NCBI GenBank assembly: GCA_905220665.1
Contig: CAJNAR010000050.1
Location: forward strand, 1 to 55,199
Source: Albugo candida
Taxonomy: Eukaryota; Oomycota; Peronosporomycetes; Albuginales; Albuginaceae
DNA: 55,199 bases
Direction of reading: 5' to 3'
The notes under the pieces are model-generated. The model was given only the letters and a program-made list of their open reading frames with translations. It ran no database searches and was not told the DNA's origin. The position numbers were made by a program, and so were the translations under genes. Positions 22,730 to 36,671 of the stretch are shown one piece after another (the stretch's first letter is position 1; the number at the start of each line of letters is the position of its first letter).

Positions 22730-24180
22730 ATGCAACAAATTCAAGTAAATAGAGAAGGAAAGCGTTCTAGAGTATGCTGAACTGACTGCTAGAAAGGGAT
22801 GGTTCATCAAAATACTGAAATCTAAACCTTAGAAAATATGTTGCGTATGACATTCTCGTGGGTTGTTGGATTTTTCGATAATACGTAAAAAGTCTTGGAC
22901 TTGAAAGTTTCAACAAACCATATGTAGGACTGCATCCTAATAATGTGACGTTTGACTACTATCGAGACTGTCGTGGCATCAATCCCGAATAACCGCCTTG
23001 TGTGAGGTACTGGGCTTGTTTACTCTATCACAAAAGGGATGCGACAAATTCAAGTAAATAGAGAAGGAAAGCGTTCTAGAGTATGCTGAACTGACTGCTA
23101 GAAAGGGATGGTTCATCAAAATACTGACATCTAAGCTTCGGGGAATATGTTGCGTATTAATTTGCACGCGTTGTAAGTTTTTTCACTGATACGTGAAAAG
23201 TCCTGGAATTGAAAGTTTCAGCTAATCATATGTAGGACTGCAACCTAATAATGTGACGTGTGACTACTATCGAGACGGTCCTGGCATCAATCTAAATAAC
23301 CGCCTTCTTAAAGCTACTGGGCTTGTTTAGTCTATCACACAAGGGATGCGACAAATTCAAGTAAATAGAGAAGGAAAGCGTTCTAGAATTATGCTGAACT
23401 GACTGCTAGAAAGGGATGGTTCATCAAAATACTGAAATCTAAACCTTAGAAAATATGTTGCGTATGACATTCTCGTGGGTTGTTGGATTTTTCGCTAATA
23501 CGTAAAAAGTCTTGGACTTGAAAGTTTCAACAAACCATATGTAGGACTGCATCCTAATAATGTGACGTTTGACTACTATCGAGACGGTCCTGGCATCAAT
23601 CCCGAAAAACCGCCTTGTTTGAGGTACTGGGCTTGTTTAACTCTATCACAAAAGGGATGCGACAAATTCAAGTAAATAGAGAAGGAAAGCGTTCTAGAAT
23701 TATGCTGAACTGACTGCTAGAAAGGGATGGTTCATCAAAATACTGAAATCTAAACCTTAGAAAATATGTTGCGTATGACATTCTCGTGGGTTGTTGGATT
23801 TTTCGCTAATACGTAAAAAGTCTTGGACTTGAAAGTTTCAACAAACCATATGTAGGACTGCATCCTAATAATGTGACGTTTGACTACTATCGAGACTGTC
23901 GTGGCATCAATCCCGAATAACCGCCTTGTGTGAGGTACTGGGCTTGTTGAGTCTATCACACAAGGGATGCGACAAATTCAAGTAAATAGAGAAGGAAAGC
24001 GTTCTAGAGTATGCTGAACTGACTGCTAGAAAGGGATGGTTCATCAAAATACTGAAATCTAAACCTTAGAAAATATGTTGCGTATGACATTCTCGTGGGT
24101 TGTTGGATTTTTCGCTAATACGTAAAAAGTCTTGGACTTGAAAGTTTCAACAAACCATATGTAGGACTGCATCCTAATAA
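22637..24180 (+). repeat. 5-monomer HOR variant
   Basis: The order is A-P (cgataatacg), B-L, A-Q-like (gtttgac front), A-P', A-S, 1544 bp. This is the 9-mer lacking B-L, A-M, A-Q, A-P'. The loss is in register and equals a four-monomer deletion between similar A-P' copies. Confidence 0.8.
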
Positions 24181-24273
24181 TGTCGTGCGACAACTATTGA
24201 GACTGTCGTGGCATCAATCCTGTACAACCACCCTGTTAGAGGGACTGGGCTTGTTTGCTCGATCACTCAAGAG
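24181..24273 (+). repeat. S tail 6
   Basis: Central type (gagatgcaac), 1544 bp (five monomers) after S tail 5, followed by an A head with cgataatacg. Confidence 0.85.
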
Positions 24274-27200
24274 ATGCAACAAATTCAAGTAAATAGAGAA
24301 GGAAAGCGTTCTAGAGTATGCTGAACTGACTGCTAGAAAGGGATGGTTCATCAAAATACTGAAATCTAAACCTTAGAAAATATGTTGCGTATGACATTCT
24401 CGTGGGTTGTTGGATTTTTCGATAATACGTAAAAAGTCTTGGACTTGAAAGTTTCAACAAACCATATGTAGGACTGCATCCTAATAATGTGACGTTTGAC
24501 TACTATCGAGACTGTCGTGGCATCAATCCCGAATAACCGCCTTGTGTGAGGTACTGGGCTTGTTTACTCTATCACAAAAGGGATGCGACAAATTCAAGTA
24601 AATAGAGAAGGAAAGCGTTCTAGAGTATGCTGAACTGACTGCTAGAAAGGGATGGTTCATCAAAATACTGACATCTAAGCTTCGGGGAATATGTTGCGTA
24701 TTAATTTGCACGCGTTGTAAGTTTTTTCACTGATACGTGAAAAGTCCTGGAATTGAAAGTTTCAGCTAATCATATGTAGGACTGCAACCTAATAATGTGA
24801 CGTGTGACTACTATCGAGACGGTCCTGGCATCAATCTAAATAACCGCCTTCTTAAAGCTACTGGGCTTGTTTAGTCTATCACACAAGGGATGCGACAAAT
24901 TCAAGTCAATAGAGAAGGAAAGCGTTCTAGAATTATGCTGAACTGACTGCTAGAAAGGGATGGTTCATCAAAATACTGAAATCTAAACCTTAGAAAATAT
25001 GTTGCGTATGACATTCTCGTGGGTTGTTGGATTTTTCGCTAATACGTAAAAAGTCTTGGACTTGAAAGTTTCAACAAACCATATGTAGGACTGCATCCTA
25101 ATAATGTGACGTGTGACTACTATCGAGACGGTCCTGGCATCAATCCCGAAAAACCGCCTTGTTTGAGGTACTGGGCTTGTTAACTCTATCACAAAAGGGA
25201 TGCGACAAATTCAAGTAAATAGAGAAGGAAAGCGTTCTAGAATTATGCTGAACTGACTGCTAGAAAGGGATGGTTCATCAAAATACTGAAATCTAAACCT
25301 TAGAAAATATGTTGCGTATGACATTCTCGTGGGTTGTTGGATTTTTCGCTAATACGTAAAAAGTCTTGGACTTGAAAGTTTCAACAAACCATATGTAGGA
25401 CTGCATCCTAATAATGTGACGTTTGACTAATATCGAGACTGTCGTGGCATCAATCCCGAATAACCGCCTTGTGTGAGGTACTGGTCTTGTTTACTCTATC
25501 ACAAAAGGGATGCGACAAATTCAAGTAAATAGAGAAGGAAAGCGTTCTAGAGTATGCTGAACTGACTGCTAGAAAGGGATGGTTCATCAAAATACTGACA
25601 TCTAAGCTTCGGGGAATATGTTGCGTATTACATTTGCACGCGTTGTAAGTTTTTTCACTGATACGTGAAAAGTCCTGGAATTGAAAGTTTCAGCTAATCA
25701 TATGTAGGACTGCAACCTAATAATGTGACGTGTGACTACTATCGAGACGGTCCTGGCATCAATCTAAATAACCGCCTTCTTAAAGCTACTGGGCTTGTTT
25801 AGTCCATCACACAAGGGATGGGACAAATTCAAGTAAATAGAGAAGGAAAGCGTTCTAGAGTATGCTGAACTGACTGCTAGAAAGGGATGGTTCATCAAAA
25901 TACTGAAATCTAAACCTTAGAAAATATGTTGCGTATGACATTCTCGTGGGTTGTTGGATTTTTCGCTAATACGTAAAAAGTCTTGGACTTGAAAGTTTCA
26001 ACAAACCATATGTAGGACTGCATCCTAATAATGTGACGTGTGACTACTATCGAGACGGTCCTGGCATCAATCCCGAAAAACCGCCTTGTTTGAGGTACTG
26101 GGCTTGTTAACTCTATCACAAAAGGGATGCGACAAATTCAAGTAAATAGAGAAGGAAAGCGTTCTAGAATTATGCTGAACTGACTGCTAGAAAGGGATGG
26201 TTCATCAAAATACTGAAATCTAAACCTTAGAAAATATGTTGCGTATGACATTCTCGTGGGTTGTTGGATTTTTCGCTAATACGTAAAAAGTCTTGGACTT
26301 GAAAGTTTCAACAAACCATATGTAGGACTGCATCCTAATAATGTGACGTTTGACTACTATCGAGACTGTCGTGGCATCAATCCCGAATAACCGCCTTGTG
26401 TGAGGTACTGGGCTTGTTGAGTCTATCACACAAGGGATGCGACAAATTCAAGTAAATAGAGAAGGAAAGCGTTCTAGAGTATGCTGAACTGACTGCTAGA
26501 AAGGGATGGTTCATCAAAATACTGACATCTAAGCTTCGGGGAATATGTTGCGTATTAATTTGCACGCGTTGTAAGTTTTTTCACTGATACGTGAAAAGTC
26601 CTGGAATTGAAAGTTTCAGCTAATCATATGTAGGACTGCAACCTAATAATGTGACGTGTGACTACTATCGAGACGGTCCTGGCATCAATCTAAATAACCG
26701 CCTTCTTAAAGCTACTGGGCTTGTTTAGTCTATCACACAAGGGATGCGACAAATTCAAGTAAATAGAGAAGGAAAGCGTTCTAGAGTATGCTGAACTGAC
26801 TGCTAGAAAGGGATGGTTCATCAAAATACTGAAATCTAAACCTTAGAAAATATGTTGCGTATGACATTCTCGTGGGTTGTTGGATTTTTCGCTAATACGT
26901 AAAAAGTCTTGGACTTGAAAGTTTCAACAAACCATATGTAGGACTGCATCCTAATAATGTGACGTTTGACTACTATCGAGACTGTCGTGGCATCAATCTA
27001 AATAACCGCCTACTTAAAGCTACTGGGCTTGTTTAGTCCATCACACAAGGGATGCGACAAATTCAAGTCAATAGAGAAGGAAAGCGTTCTAGAATTATGC
27101 TGAACTGACTGCTAGAAAGGGATGGTTCATCAAAATACTGAAATCTAAACCTTAGAAAATATGTTGCGTATGACATTCTCGTGGGTTGTTGGATTTTTCG

Positions 27201-27884
27201 CTAATACGTAAAAGTCTTGGACTTGAAAGTTTCAACAAACCATATGTAGGACTGCATCCTAATAATGTGACGTGTGACTACTATCGAGACGGTCCTGGCA
27301 TCAATCCCGAAAAACCGCCTTGTTTGAGGTACTGGGCTTGTTAACTCTATCACAAAAGGGATGCGACAAATTCAAGTAAATAGAGAAGGAAAGCGTTCTA
27401 GAATTATGCTGAACTGACTGCTAGAAAGGGATGGTTCATCAAAATACTGAAATCTAAACCTTAGAAAATATGTTGCGTATGACATTCTCGTGGGTTGTTG
27501 GATTTTTCGCTAATACGTAAAAAGTCTTGGACTTGAAAGTTTCAACAAACCATATGTAGGACTGCATCCTAATAATGTGACGTTTGACTACTATCGAGAC
27601 TGTCGTGGCATCAATCCCGAATAACCGCCTTGTGTGAGGTACTGGGCTTGTTGAGTCTATCACACAAGGGATGCGACAAATTCAAGTAAATAGAGAAGGA
27701 AAGCGTTCTAGAGTATGCTGAACTGACTGCTAGAAAGGGATGGTTCATCAAAATACTGAAATCTAAACCTTAGAAAATATGTTGCGTATGACATTCTCGT
27801 GGGTTGTTGGATTTTTCGCTAATACGTAAAAAGTCTTGGACTTGAAAGTTTCAACAAACCATATGTAGGACTGCATCCTAATAA
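24181..27884 (+). repeat. 12-monomer HOR variant (9-mer plus one trimer)
   Basis: The order is A-P, B-L, A-Q, A-P, B-L, A-Q, A-P', B-L, A-M, A-Q, A-P', A-S, 3704 bp. Relative to the 9-mer it has an extra A-P, B-L, A-Q trimer. The extra P tail carries gactaatatcg and tggtcttg, marks of the left-domain trimer. Confidence 0.8.
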
Positions 27885-27977
27885 TGTCGTGCGACAACTA
27901 TTGAGACTGTCGTGGCATCAATCCTGTACAACCACCCTGTTAGAGGGACTGGGCTTGTTTGCTCGATCACTCAAGAG
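27885..27977 (+). repeat. S tail 7
   Basis: Central type (gagatgcaac), 3704 bp (twelve monomers) after S tail 6. It opens the first of two 9-mers in the same order. Confidence 0.85.
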
Positions 27978-30662
27978 ATGCAACAAATTCAAGTAAATAG
28001 AGAAGGAAAGCGTTCTAGAGTATGCTGAACTGACTGCTAGAAAGGGATGGTTCATCAAAATACTGAAATCTAAACCTTAGAAAATATGTTGCGTATGACA
28101 TTCTCGTGGGTTGTTGGATTTTTCGATAATACGTAAAAAGTCTTGGACTTGAAAGTTTCAACAAACCATATGTAGGACTGCATCCTAATAATGTGACGTT
28201 TGACTACTATCGAGACTGTCGTGGCATCAATCCCGAATAACCGCCTTGTGTGAGGTACTGGGCTTGTTTACTCTATCACAAAAGGGATGCGACAAATTCA
28301 AGTAAATAGAGAAGGAAAGCGTTCTAGAGTATGCTGAACTGACTGCTAGAAAGGGATGGTTCATCAAAATACTGACATCTAAGCTTCGGGGAATATGTTG
28401 CGTATTAATTTGCACGCGTTGTAAGTTTTTTCACTGATACGTGAAAAGTCCTGGAATTGAAAGTTTCAGCTAATCATATGTAGGACTGCAACCTAATAAT
28501 GTGACGTGTGACTACTATCGAGACGGTCCTGGCATCAATCTAAATAACCGCCTTCTTAAAGCTACTGGGCTTGTTTAGTCTATCACACAAGGGATGCGAC
28601 AAATTCAAGTCAATAGAGAAGGAAAGCGTTCTAGAATTATGCTGAACTGACTGCTAGAAAGGGATGGTTCATCAAAATACTGAAATCTAAACCTTAGAAA
28701 ATATGTTGCGTATGACATTCTCGTGGGTTGTTGGATTTTTCGCTAATACGTAAAAAGTCTTGGACTTGAAAGTTTCAACAAACCATATGTAGGACTGCAT
28801 CCTAATAATGTGACGTGTGACTACTATCGAGACGGTCCTGGCATCAATCCCGAAAAACCGCCTTGTTTGAGGTACTGGGCTTGTTAACTCTATCACAAAA
28901 GGGATGCGACAAATTCAAGTAAATAGAGAAGGAAAGCGTTCTAGAATTATGCTGAACTGACTGCTAGAAAGGGATGGTTCATCAAAATACTGAAATCTAA
29001 ACCTTAGAAAATATGTTGCGTATGACATTCTCGTGGGTTGTTGGATTTTTCGCTAATACGTAAAAAGTCTTGGACTTGAAAGTTTCAACAAACCATATGT
29101 AGGACTGCATCCTAATAATGTGACGTTTGACTACTATCGAGACTGTCGTGGCATCAATCCCGAATAACCGCCTTGTGTGAGGTACTGGGCTTGTTGAGTC
29201 TATCACACAAGGGATGCGACAAATTCAAGTAAATAGAGAAGGAAAGCGTTCTAGAGTATGCTGAACTGACTGCTAGAAAGGGATGGTTCATCAAAATACT
29301 GACATCTAAGCTTCGGGGAATATGTTGCGTATTAATTTGCACGCGTTGTAAGTTTTTTCACTGATACGTGAAAAGTCCTGGAATTGAAAGTTTCAGCTAA
29401 TCATATGTAGGACTGCAACCTAATAATGTGACGTGTGACTACTATCGAGACGGTCCTGGCATCAATCTAAATAACCGCCTTCTTAAAGCTACTGGGCTTG
29501 TTTAGTCTATCACACAAGGGATGCGACAAATTCAAGTAAATAGAGAAGGAAAGCGTTCTAGAGTATGCTGAACTGACTGCTAGAAAGGGATGGTTCATCA
29601 AAATACTGAAATCTAAACCTTAGAAAATATGTTGCGTATGACATTCTCGTGGGTTGTTGGATTTTTCGCTAATACGTAAAAAGTCTTGGACTTGAAAGTT
29701 TCAACAAACCATATGTAGGACTGCATCCTAATAATGTGACGTTTGACTACTATCGAGACTGTCGTGGCATCAATCTAAATAACCGCCTACTTAAAGCTAC
29801 TGGGCTTGTTTAGTCCATCACACAAGGGATGCGACAAATTCAAGTCAATAGAGAAGGAAAGCGTTCTAGAATTATGCTGAACTGACTGCTAGAAAGGGAT
29901 GGTTCATCAAAATACTGAAATCTAAACCTTAGAAAATATGTTGCGTATGACATTCTCGTGGGTTGTTGGATTTTTCGCTAATACGTAAAAAGTCTTGGAC
30001 TTGAAAGTTTCAACAAACCATATGTAGGACTGCATCCTAATAATGTGACGTGTGACTACTATCGAGACGGTCCTGGCATCAATCCCGAAAAACCGCCTTG
30101 TTTGAGGTACTGGGCTTGTTAACTCTATCACAAAAGGGATGCGACAAATTCAAGTAAATAGAGAAGGAAAGCGTTCTAGAATTATGCTGAACTGACTGCT
30201 AGAAAGGGATGGTTCATCAAAATACTGAAATCTAAACCTTAGAAAATATGTTGCGTATGACATTCTCGTGGGTTGTTGGATTTTTCGCTAATACGTAAAA
30301 AGTCTTGGACTTGAAAGTTTCAACAAACCATATGTAGGACTGCATCCTAATAATGTGACGTTTGACTACTATCGAGACTGTCGTGGCATCAATCCCGAAT
30401 AACCGCCTTGTGTGAGGTACTGGGCTTGTTGAGTCTATCACACAAGGGATGCGACAAATTCAAGTAAATAGAGAAGGAAAGCGTTCTAGAGTATGCTGAA
30501 CTGACTGCTAGAAAGGGATGGTTCATCAAAATACTGAAATCTAAACCTTAGAAAATATGTTGCGTATGACATTCTCGTGGGTTGTTGGATTTTTCGCTAA
30601 TACGTAAAAAGTCTTGGACTTGAAAGTTTCAACAAACCATATGTAGGACTGCATCCTAATAA
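27885..30662 (+). repeat. 9-monomer HOR, copy 1
   Basis: 2778 bp, with the order A-P (cgataatacg), B-L, A-Q, A-P', B-L, A-M, A-Q, A-P', A-S. Both B heads carry the ttaatttgc deletion. The internal series B-L, A-Q, A-P' and A-M, A-Q, A-P' suggests an earlier duplication inside the unit. Confidence 0.88.
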
Positions 30663-30755
30663 TGTCGTGCGACAACTATTGAGACTGTCGTGGCATCAAT
30701 CCTGTACAACCACCCTGTTAGAGGGACTGGGCTTGTTTGCTCGATCACTCAAGAG
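30663..30755 (+). repeat. S tail 8
   Basis: Central type (gagatgcaac), exactly 2778 bp after S tail 7. It opens the second 9-mer. Confidence 0.85.
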
Positions 30756-33440
30756 ATGCAACAAATTCAAGTAAATAGAGAAGGAAAGCGTTCTAGAGTA
30801 TGCTGAACTGACTGCTAGAAAGGGATGGTTCATCAAAATACTGAAATCTAAACCTTAGAAAATATGTTGCGTATGACATTCTCGTGGGTTGTTGGATTTT
30901 TCGATAATACGTAAAAAGTCTTGGACTTGAAAGTTTCAACAAACCATATGTAGGACTGCATCCTAATAATGTGACGTTTGACTACTATCGAGACTGTCGT
31001 GGCATCAATCCCGAATAACCGCCTTGTGTGAGGTACTGGGCTTGTTTACTCTATCACAAAAGGGATGCGACAAATTCAAGTAAATAGAGAAGGAAAGCGT
31101 TCTAGAGTATGCTGAACTGACTGCTAGAAAGGGATGGTTCATCAAAATACTGACATCTAAGCTTCGGGGAATATGTTGCGTATTAATTTGCACGCGTTGT
31201 AAGTTTTTTCACTGATACGTGAAAAGTCCTGGAATTGAAAGTTTCAGCTAATCATATGTAGGACTGCAACCTAATAATGTGACGTGTGACTACTATCGAG
31301 ACGGTCCTGGCATCAATCTAAATAACCGCCTTCTTAAAGCTACTGGGCTTGTTTAGTCTATCACACAAGGGATGCGACAAATTCAAGTCAATAGAGAAGG
31401 AAAGCGTTCTAGAATTATGCTGAACTGACTGCTAGAAAGGGATGGTTCATCAAAATACTGAAATCTAAACCTTAGAAAATATGTTGCGTATGACATTCTC
31501 GTGGGTTGTTGGATTTTTCGCTAATACGTAAAAAGTCTTGGACTTGAAAGTTTCAACAAACCATATGTAGGACTGCATCCTAATAATGTGACGTGTGACT
31601 ACTATCGAGACGGTCCTGGCATCAATCCCGAAAAACCGCCTTGTTTGAGGTACTGGGCTTGTTAACTCTATCACAAAAGGGATGCGACAAATTCAAGTAA
31701 ATAGAGAAGGAAAGCGTTCTAGAATTATGCTGAACTGACTGCTAGAAAGGGATGGTTCATCAAAATACTGAAATCTAAACCTTAGAAAATATGTTGCGTA
31801 TGACATTCTCGTGGGTTGTTGGATTTTTCGCTAATACGTAAAAAGTCTTGGACTTGAAAGTTTCAACAAACCATATGTAGGACTGCATCCTAATAATGTG
31901 ACGTTTGACTACTATCGAGACTGTCGTGGCATCAATCCCGAATAACCGCCTTGTGTGAGGTACTGGGCTTGTTGAGTCTATCACACAAGGGATGCGACAA
32001 ATTCAAGTAAATAGAGAAGGAAAGCGTTCTAGAGTATGCTGAACTGACTGCTAGAAAGGGATGGTTCATCAAAATACTGACATCTAAGCTTCGGGGAATA
32101 TGTTGCGTATTAATTTGCACGCGTTGTAAGTTTTTTCACTGATACGTGAAAAGTCCTGGAATTGAAAGTTTCAGCTAATCATATGTAGGACTGCAACCTA
32201 ATAATGTGACGTGTGACTACTATCGAGACGGTCCTGGCATCAATCTAAATAACCGCCTTCTTAAAGCTACTGGGCTTGTTTAGTCTATCACACAAGGGAT
32301 GCGACAAATTCAAGTAAATAGAGAAGGAAAGCGTTCTAGAGTATGCTGAACTGACTGCTAGAAAGGGATGGTTCATCAAAATACTGAAATCTAAACCTTA
32401 GAAAATATGTTGCGTATGACATTCTCGTGGGTTGTTGGATTTTTCGCTAATACGTAAAAAGTCTTGGACTTGAAAGTTTCAACAAACCATATGTAGGACT
32501 GCATCCTAATAATGTGACGTTTGACTACTATCGAGACTGTCGTGGCATCAATCTAAATAACCGCCTACTTAAAGCTACTGGGCTTGTTTAGTCCATCACA
32601 CAAGGGATGCGACAAATTCAAGTCAATAGAGAAGGAAAGCGTTCTAGAATTATGCTGAACTGACTGCTAGAAAGGGATGGTTCATCAAAATACTGAAATC
32701 TAAACCTTAGAAAATATGTTGCGTATGACATTCTCGTGGGTTGTTGGATTTTTCGCTAATACGTAAAAAGTCTTGGACTTGAAAGTTTCAACAAACCATA
32801 TGTAGGACTGCATCCTAATAATGTGACGTGTGACTACTATCGAGACGGTCCTGGCATCAATCCCGAAAAACCGCCTTGTTTGAGGTACTGGGCTTGTTAA
32901 CTCTATCACAAAAGGGATGCGACAAATTCAAGTAAATAGAGAAGGAAAGCGTTCTAGAATTATGCTGAACTGACTGCTAGAAAGGGATGGTTCATCAAAA
33001 TACTGAAATCTAAACCTTAGAAAATATGTTGCGTATGACATTCTCGTGGGTTGTTGGATTTTTCGCTAATACGTAAAAAGTCTTGGACTTGAAAGTTTCA
33101 ACAAACCATATGTAGGACTGCATCCTAATAATGTGACGTTTGACTACTATCGAGACTGTCGTGGCATCAATCCCGAATAACCGCCTTGTGTGAGGTACTG
33201 GGCTTGTTGAGTCTATCACACAAGGGATGCGACAAATTCAAGTAAATAGAGAAGGAAAGCGTTCTAGAGTATGCTGAACTGACTGCTAGAAAGGGATGGT
33301 TCATCAAAATACTGAAATCTAAACCTTAGAAAATATGTTGCGTATGACATTCTCGTGGGTTGTTGGATTTTTCGCTAATACGTAAAAAGTCTTGGACTTG
33401 AAAGTTTCAACAAACCATATGTAGGACTGCATCCTAATAA
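30663..33440 (+). repeat. 9-monomer HOR, copy 2
   Basis: It has the same order and the same 2778-bp length as the unit before it; I saw no difference by eye. Landmark positions in the two units are offset by exactly 2778 bp throughout, so no indel separates them. This points to very recent duplication or strong homogenisation. A base-by-base comparison was not run. Confidence 0.88.
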
Positions 33441-33533
33441 TGTCGTGCGACAACTATTGAGACTGTCGTGGCATCAATCCTGTACAACCACCCTGTTAGA
33501 GGGACTGGGCTTGTTTGCTCGATCACTCAAGAG
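33441..33533 (+). repeat. S tail 9, left-type copy inside the central domain
   Basis: It lies exactly 2778 bp after S tail 8, but reads gagatgcgac and is followed by a B head with ttaatttgc. Both features belong to the left domain, not to the S tails on either side of it. It marks a switch between HOR lineages. Confidence 0.83.
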
Positions 33534-35440
33534 ATGCGACAAATTCAAGTAAATAGAGAAGGAAAGCGTTCTAGAGTATGCTGAACTGACTGCTAGAAAG
33601 GGATGGTTCATCAAAATACTGACATCTAAGCTTCGGGGAATATGTTGCGTATTAATTTGCACGCGTTGTAAGTTTTTTCACTGATACGTGAAAAGTCCTG
33701 GAATTGAAAGTTTCAGCTAATCATATGTAGGACTGCAACCTAATAATGTGACGTGTGACTACTATCGAGACGGTCCTGGCATCAATCTAAATAACCGCCT
33801 TCTTAAAGCTACTGGGCTTGTTTAGTCTATCACACAAGGGATGCGACAAATTCAAGTCAATAGAGAAGGAAAGCGTTCTAGAATTATGCTGAACTGACTG
33901 CTAGAAAGGGATGGTTCATCAAAATACTGAAATCTAAACCTTAGAAAATATGTTGCGTATGACATTCTCGTGGGTTGTTGGATTTTTCGCTAATACGTAA
34001 AAAGTCTTGGACTTGAAAGTTTCAACAAACCATATGTAGGACTGCATCCTAATAATGTGACGTGTGACTACTATCGAGACGGTCCTGGCATCAATCCCGA
34101 AAAACCGCCTTGTTTGAGGTACTGGGCTTGTTAACTCTATCACAAAAGGGATGCGACAAATTCAAGTAAATAGAGAAGGAAAGCGTTCTAGAATTATGCT
34201 GAACTGACTGCTAGAAAGGGATGGTTCATCAAAATACTGAAATCTAAACCTTAGAAAATATGTTGCGTATGACATTCTCGTGGGTTGTTGGATTTTTCGC
34301 TAATACGTAAAAAGTCTTGGACTTGAAAGTTTCAACAAACCATATGTAGGACTGCATCCTAATAATGTGACGTTTGACTACTATCGAGACTGTCGTGGCA
34401 TCAATCCCGAATAACCGCCTTGTGTGAGGTACTGGGCTTGTTTACTCTATCACAAAAGGGATGCGACAAATTCAAGTAAATAGAGAAGGAAAGCGTTCTA
34501 GAGTATGCTGAACTGACTGCTAGAAAGGGATGGTTCATCAAAATACTGACATCTAAGCTTCGGGGAATATGTTGCGTATTACATTTGCACGCGTTGTAAG
34601 TTTTTTCACTGATACGTGAAAAGTCCTGGAATTGAAAGTTTCAGCTAATCATATGTCGGACCGCAACCTAATAATGTGACGTGTGACTACTATCGGGACG
34701 GTCCTGGCATCAATCTAAATAACCGCCTTCTAAAAGCTACTGGGCTTGTTTAGTCCATCACACAAGGGATGCGACAAATTCAAGTAAATAGAGAAGGAAA
34801 GCGTTCTAGAATTATGCTGAACTGACTGCTAGAAAGGGATGGTTCATCAAAATACTGAAATCTAAACCTTAGAAAATATGTTGCGTATGACTTTCTCGTG
34901 GGTTGTTGGATTTTTCGCTAATACGATAAAAGTCCTGGACTTGAAAGTTTCAACAAACCGTATGTAGGACTGCATCCTAATAATGTGACGTTTGACTACT
35001 ATCGAGACGGTCCTGGCATCAATCTAAATAACCGCCTTCTTAAAGCTACTGGGCTTGTTTAGTCCATCACACAAGGGATGCGACAAATTCAAGTAAATAG
35101 AGAAGGAAAGCGTTCTAGAGTATGCTGAACTGACTGCTAGAAAGGGATGGTTCATCAAAATACTGAAATCTAAACCTTAGAAAATATGTTGCGTATGACA
35201 TTCTCGTGGGTTGTTGGATTTTTCGCTAATACGTAAAAAGTCTTGGACTTGAAAGTTTCAACAAACCATATGTAGGACTGCATCCTAATAATGTGACGTT
35301 TGACTACTATCGAGACTGTCGTGGCATCAATCCCGAATAACCGCCTTGTGTGAGGTACTGGGCTTGTTTACTCTATCACAAAAGGGATGCGACAAATTCA
35401 AGTAAATAGAGAAGGAAAGCGTTCTAGAGTATGCTGAACT

Positions 35441-36671
35441 GACTGCTAGAAAGGGATGGTTCATCAAAATACTGACATCTAAGCTTCGGGGAATATGTTG
35501 CGTATTACATTTGCACGCGTTGTAAGTTTTTTCACTGATACGTGAAAAGTCCCTGAATTGAAAGTTTCAGCTAATCATATGTAGGACCGCAACCTAATAA
35601 TGTGACGTGTGACTACTATCGGGACGGTCCTGGAATCAATTTAAATAACCGCCTTCTTAAAGCTACTGGGCTTGTTTAGTCCATCACACAAGGGATGCGA
35701 CAAATTCAAGTAAATAGAGAAGGAAAGCGTTCTAGAGTATGCTGAACTGACTGCTAGAAAGGGATGGTTCATCAAAATACTGACATCTAAGCTTCGGGGA
35801 TATGTTGCGTATTACATTTGCACGCGTTGTAAGTTTTTTCACTGATACGTGAAAAGTCCTGGAATTGAAAGTTTGAGCTAATCATATGTAGGACTGCAAC
35901 CTAATAATGTGACGTTTGACTACTATCGAGACGGTCCTGGCATCAATCTAAATAACCGCCTTCTTAAAGCTACTGGGCTTGTTTAGTCCATCACACAAGG
36001 GATGCGACAAATTCAAGTAAATAGAGAAGGAAAGCGTTCTAGAGTATGCTGAACTGACTGCTAGAAAGGGATGGTTCATCAAAATACTGAAATCTAAACC
36101 TTAGAAAATATGTTGCGTATGACATTCTCGTGGGTTGTTGGATTTTTCGCTAATACGTAAAAAGTCTTGGACTTGAAAGTTTCAACAAACCATATGTAGG
36201 ACTGCATCCTAATAATGTGACGTTTGACTACTATCGAGACGGTCGTGGCATCAATCTAAATAACCGCCTTCTTAAAGCTACTGGGCTTGTTTAGTCCATC
36301 ACACAAGGGATGCGACAAATTCAAGTAAATAGAGAAGGAAAGCGTTCTAGAGTATGCTGAACTGACTGCTAGAAAGGGATGGCTCATCAAAATACTGACA
36401 TCTAAGCTTCGGGGATATGTTGCGTATTACATTTGCACGCGTTGTAAGTTTTTTCACTGATACGTGAAAAGTCCTGGAATTGAAAGTTTCAGCTAATCAT
36501 ATGTAGGACTGCAACCTAATAATGTGACGTGTGACTACTATCGAGACGGTCCTGGCATCAATCTAAATAACCGCCTTCTTAAAGCTACTGGGCTTGTTTA
36601 GTCCATCACACAAGGGATGCGACAAATTCAAGTAAATAGAGAAGGAAAGCGTTCTAGAATTATGCTGAACT
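35441..36671 (+). repeat. Right-domain four-monomer block, copy 1
   Basis: B-L with ccctgaattg, ggaccgcaacc and cgggacggtcctggaatc; then B-L with gtttgac; A with cggtcgtgg; B-L. 1231 bp. This copy has gtttgagc where the others have gtttcagc (near 35.88 kb), and gatggctc near 36.38 kb. Confidence 0.8.

Larger units (their letters stand above)
21544..34440 (+). repeat. Central 9-monomer HOR domain
   Basis: It begins with a partial unit (A-M, A-Q, A-P', A-S) directly after the truncation, then runs through units of 5, 12, 9 and 9 monomers between S tails, and on past S tail 9. The full order after an S tail is A-P (cgataatacg), B-L, A-Q, A-P', B-L, A-M, A-Q, A-P', A-S. Small private indels at the left end (extra t near 21.97 kb, extra triplet near 22.34 kb) fade toward the middle, where copies look the same. 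This is the most homogenised part of the window. Confidence 0.85.
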
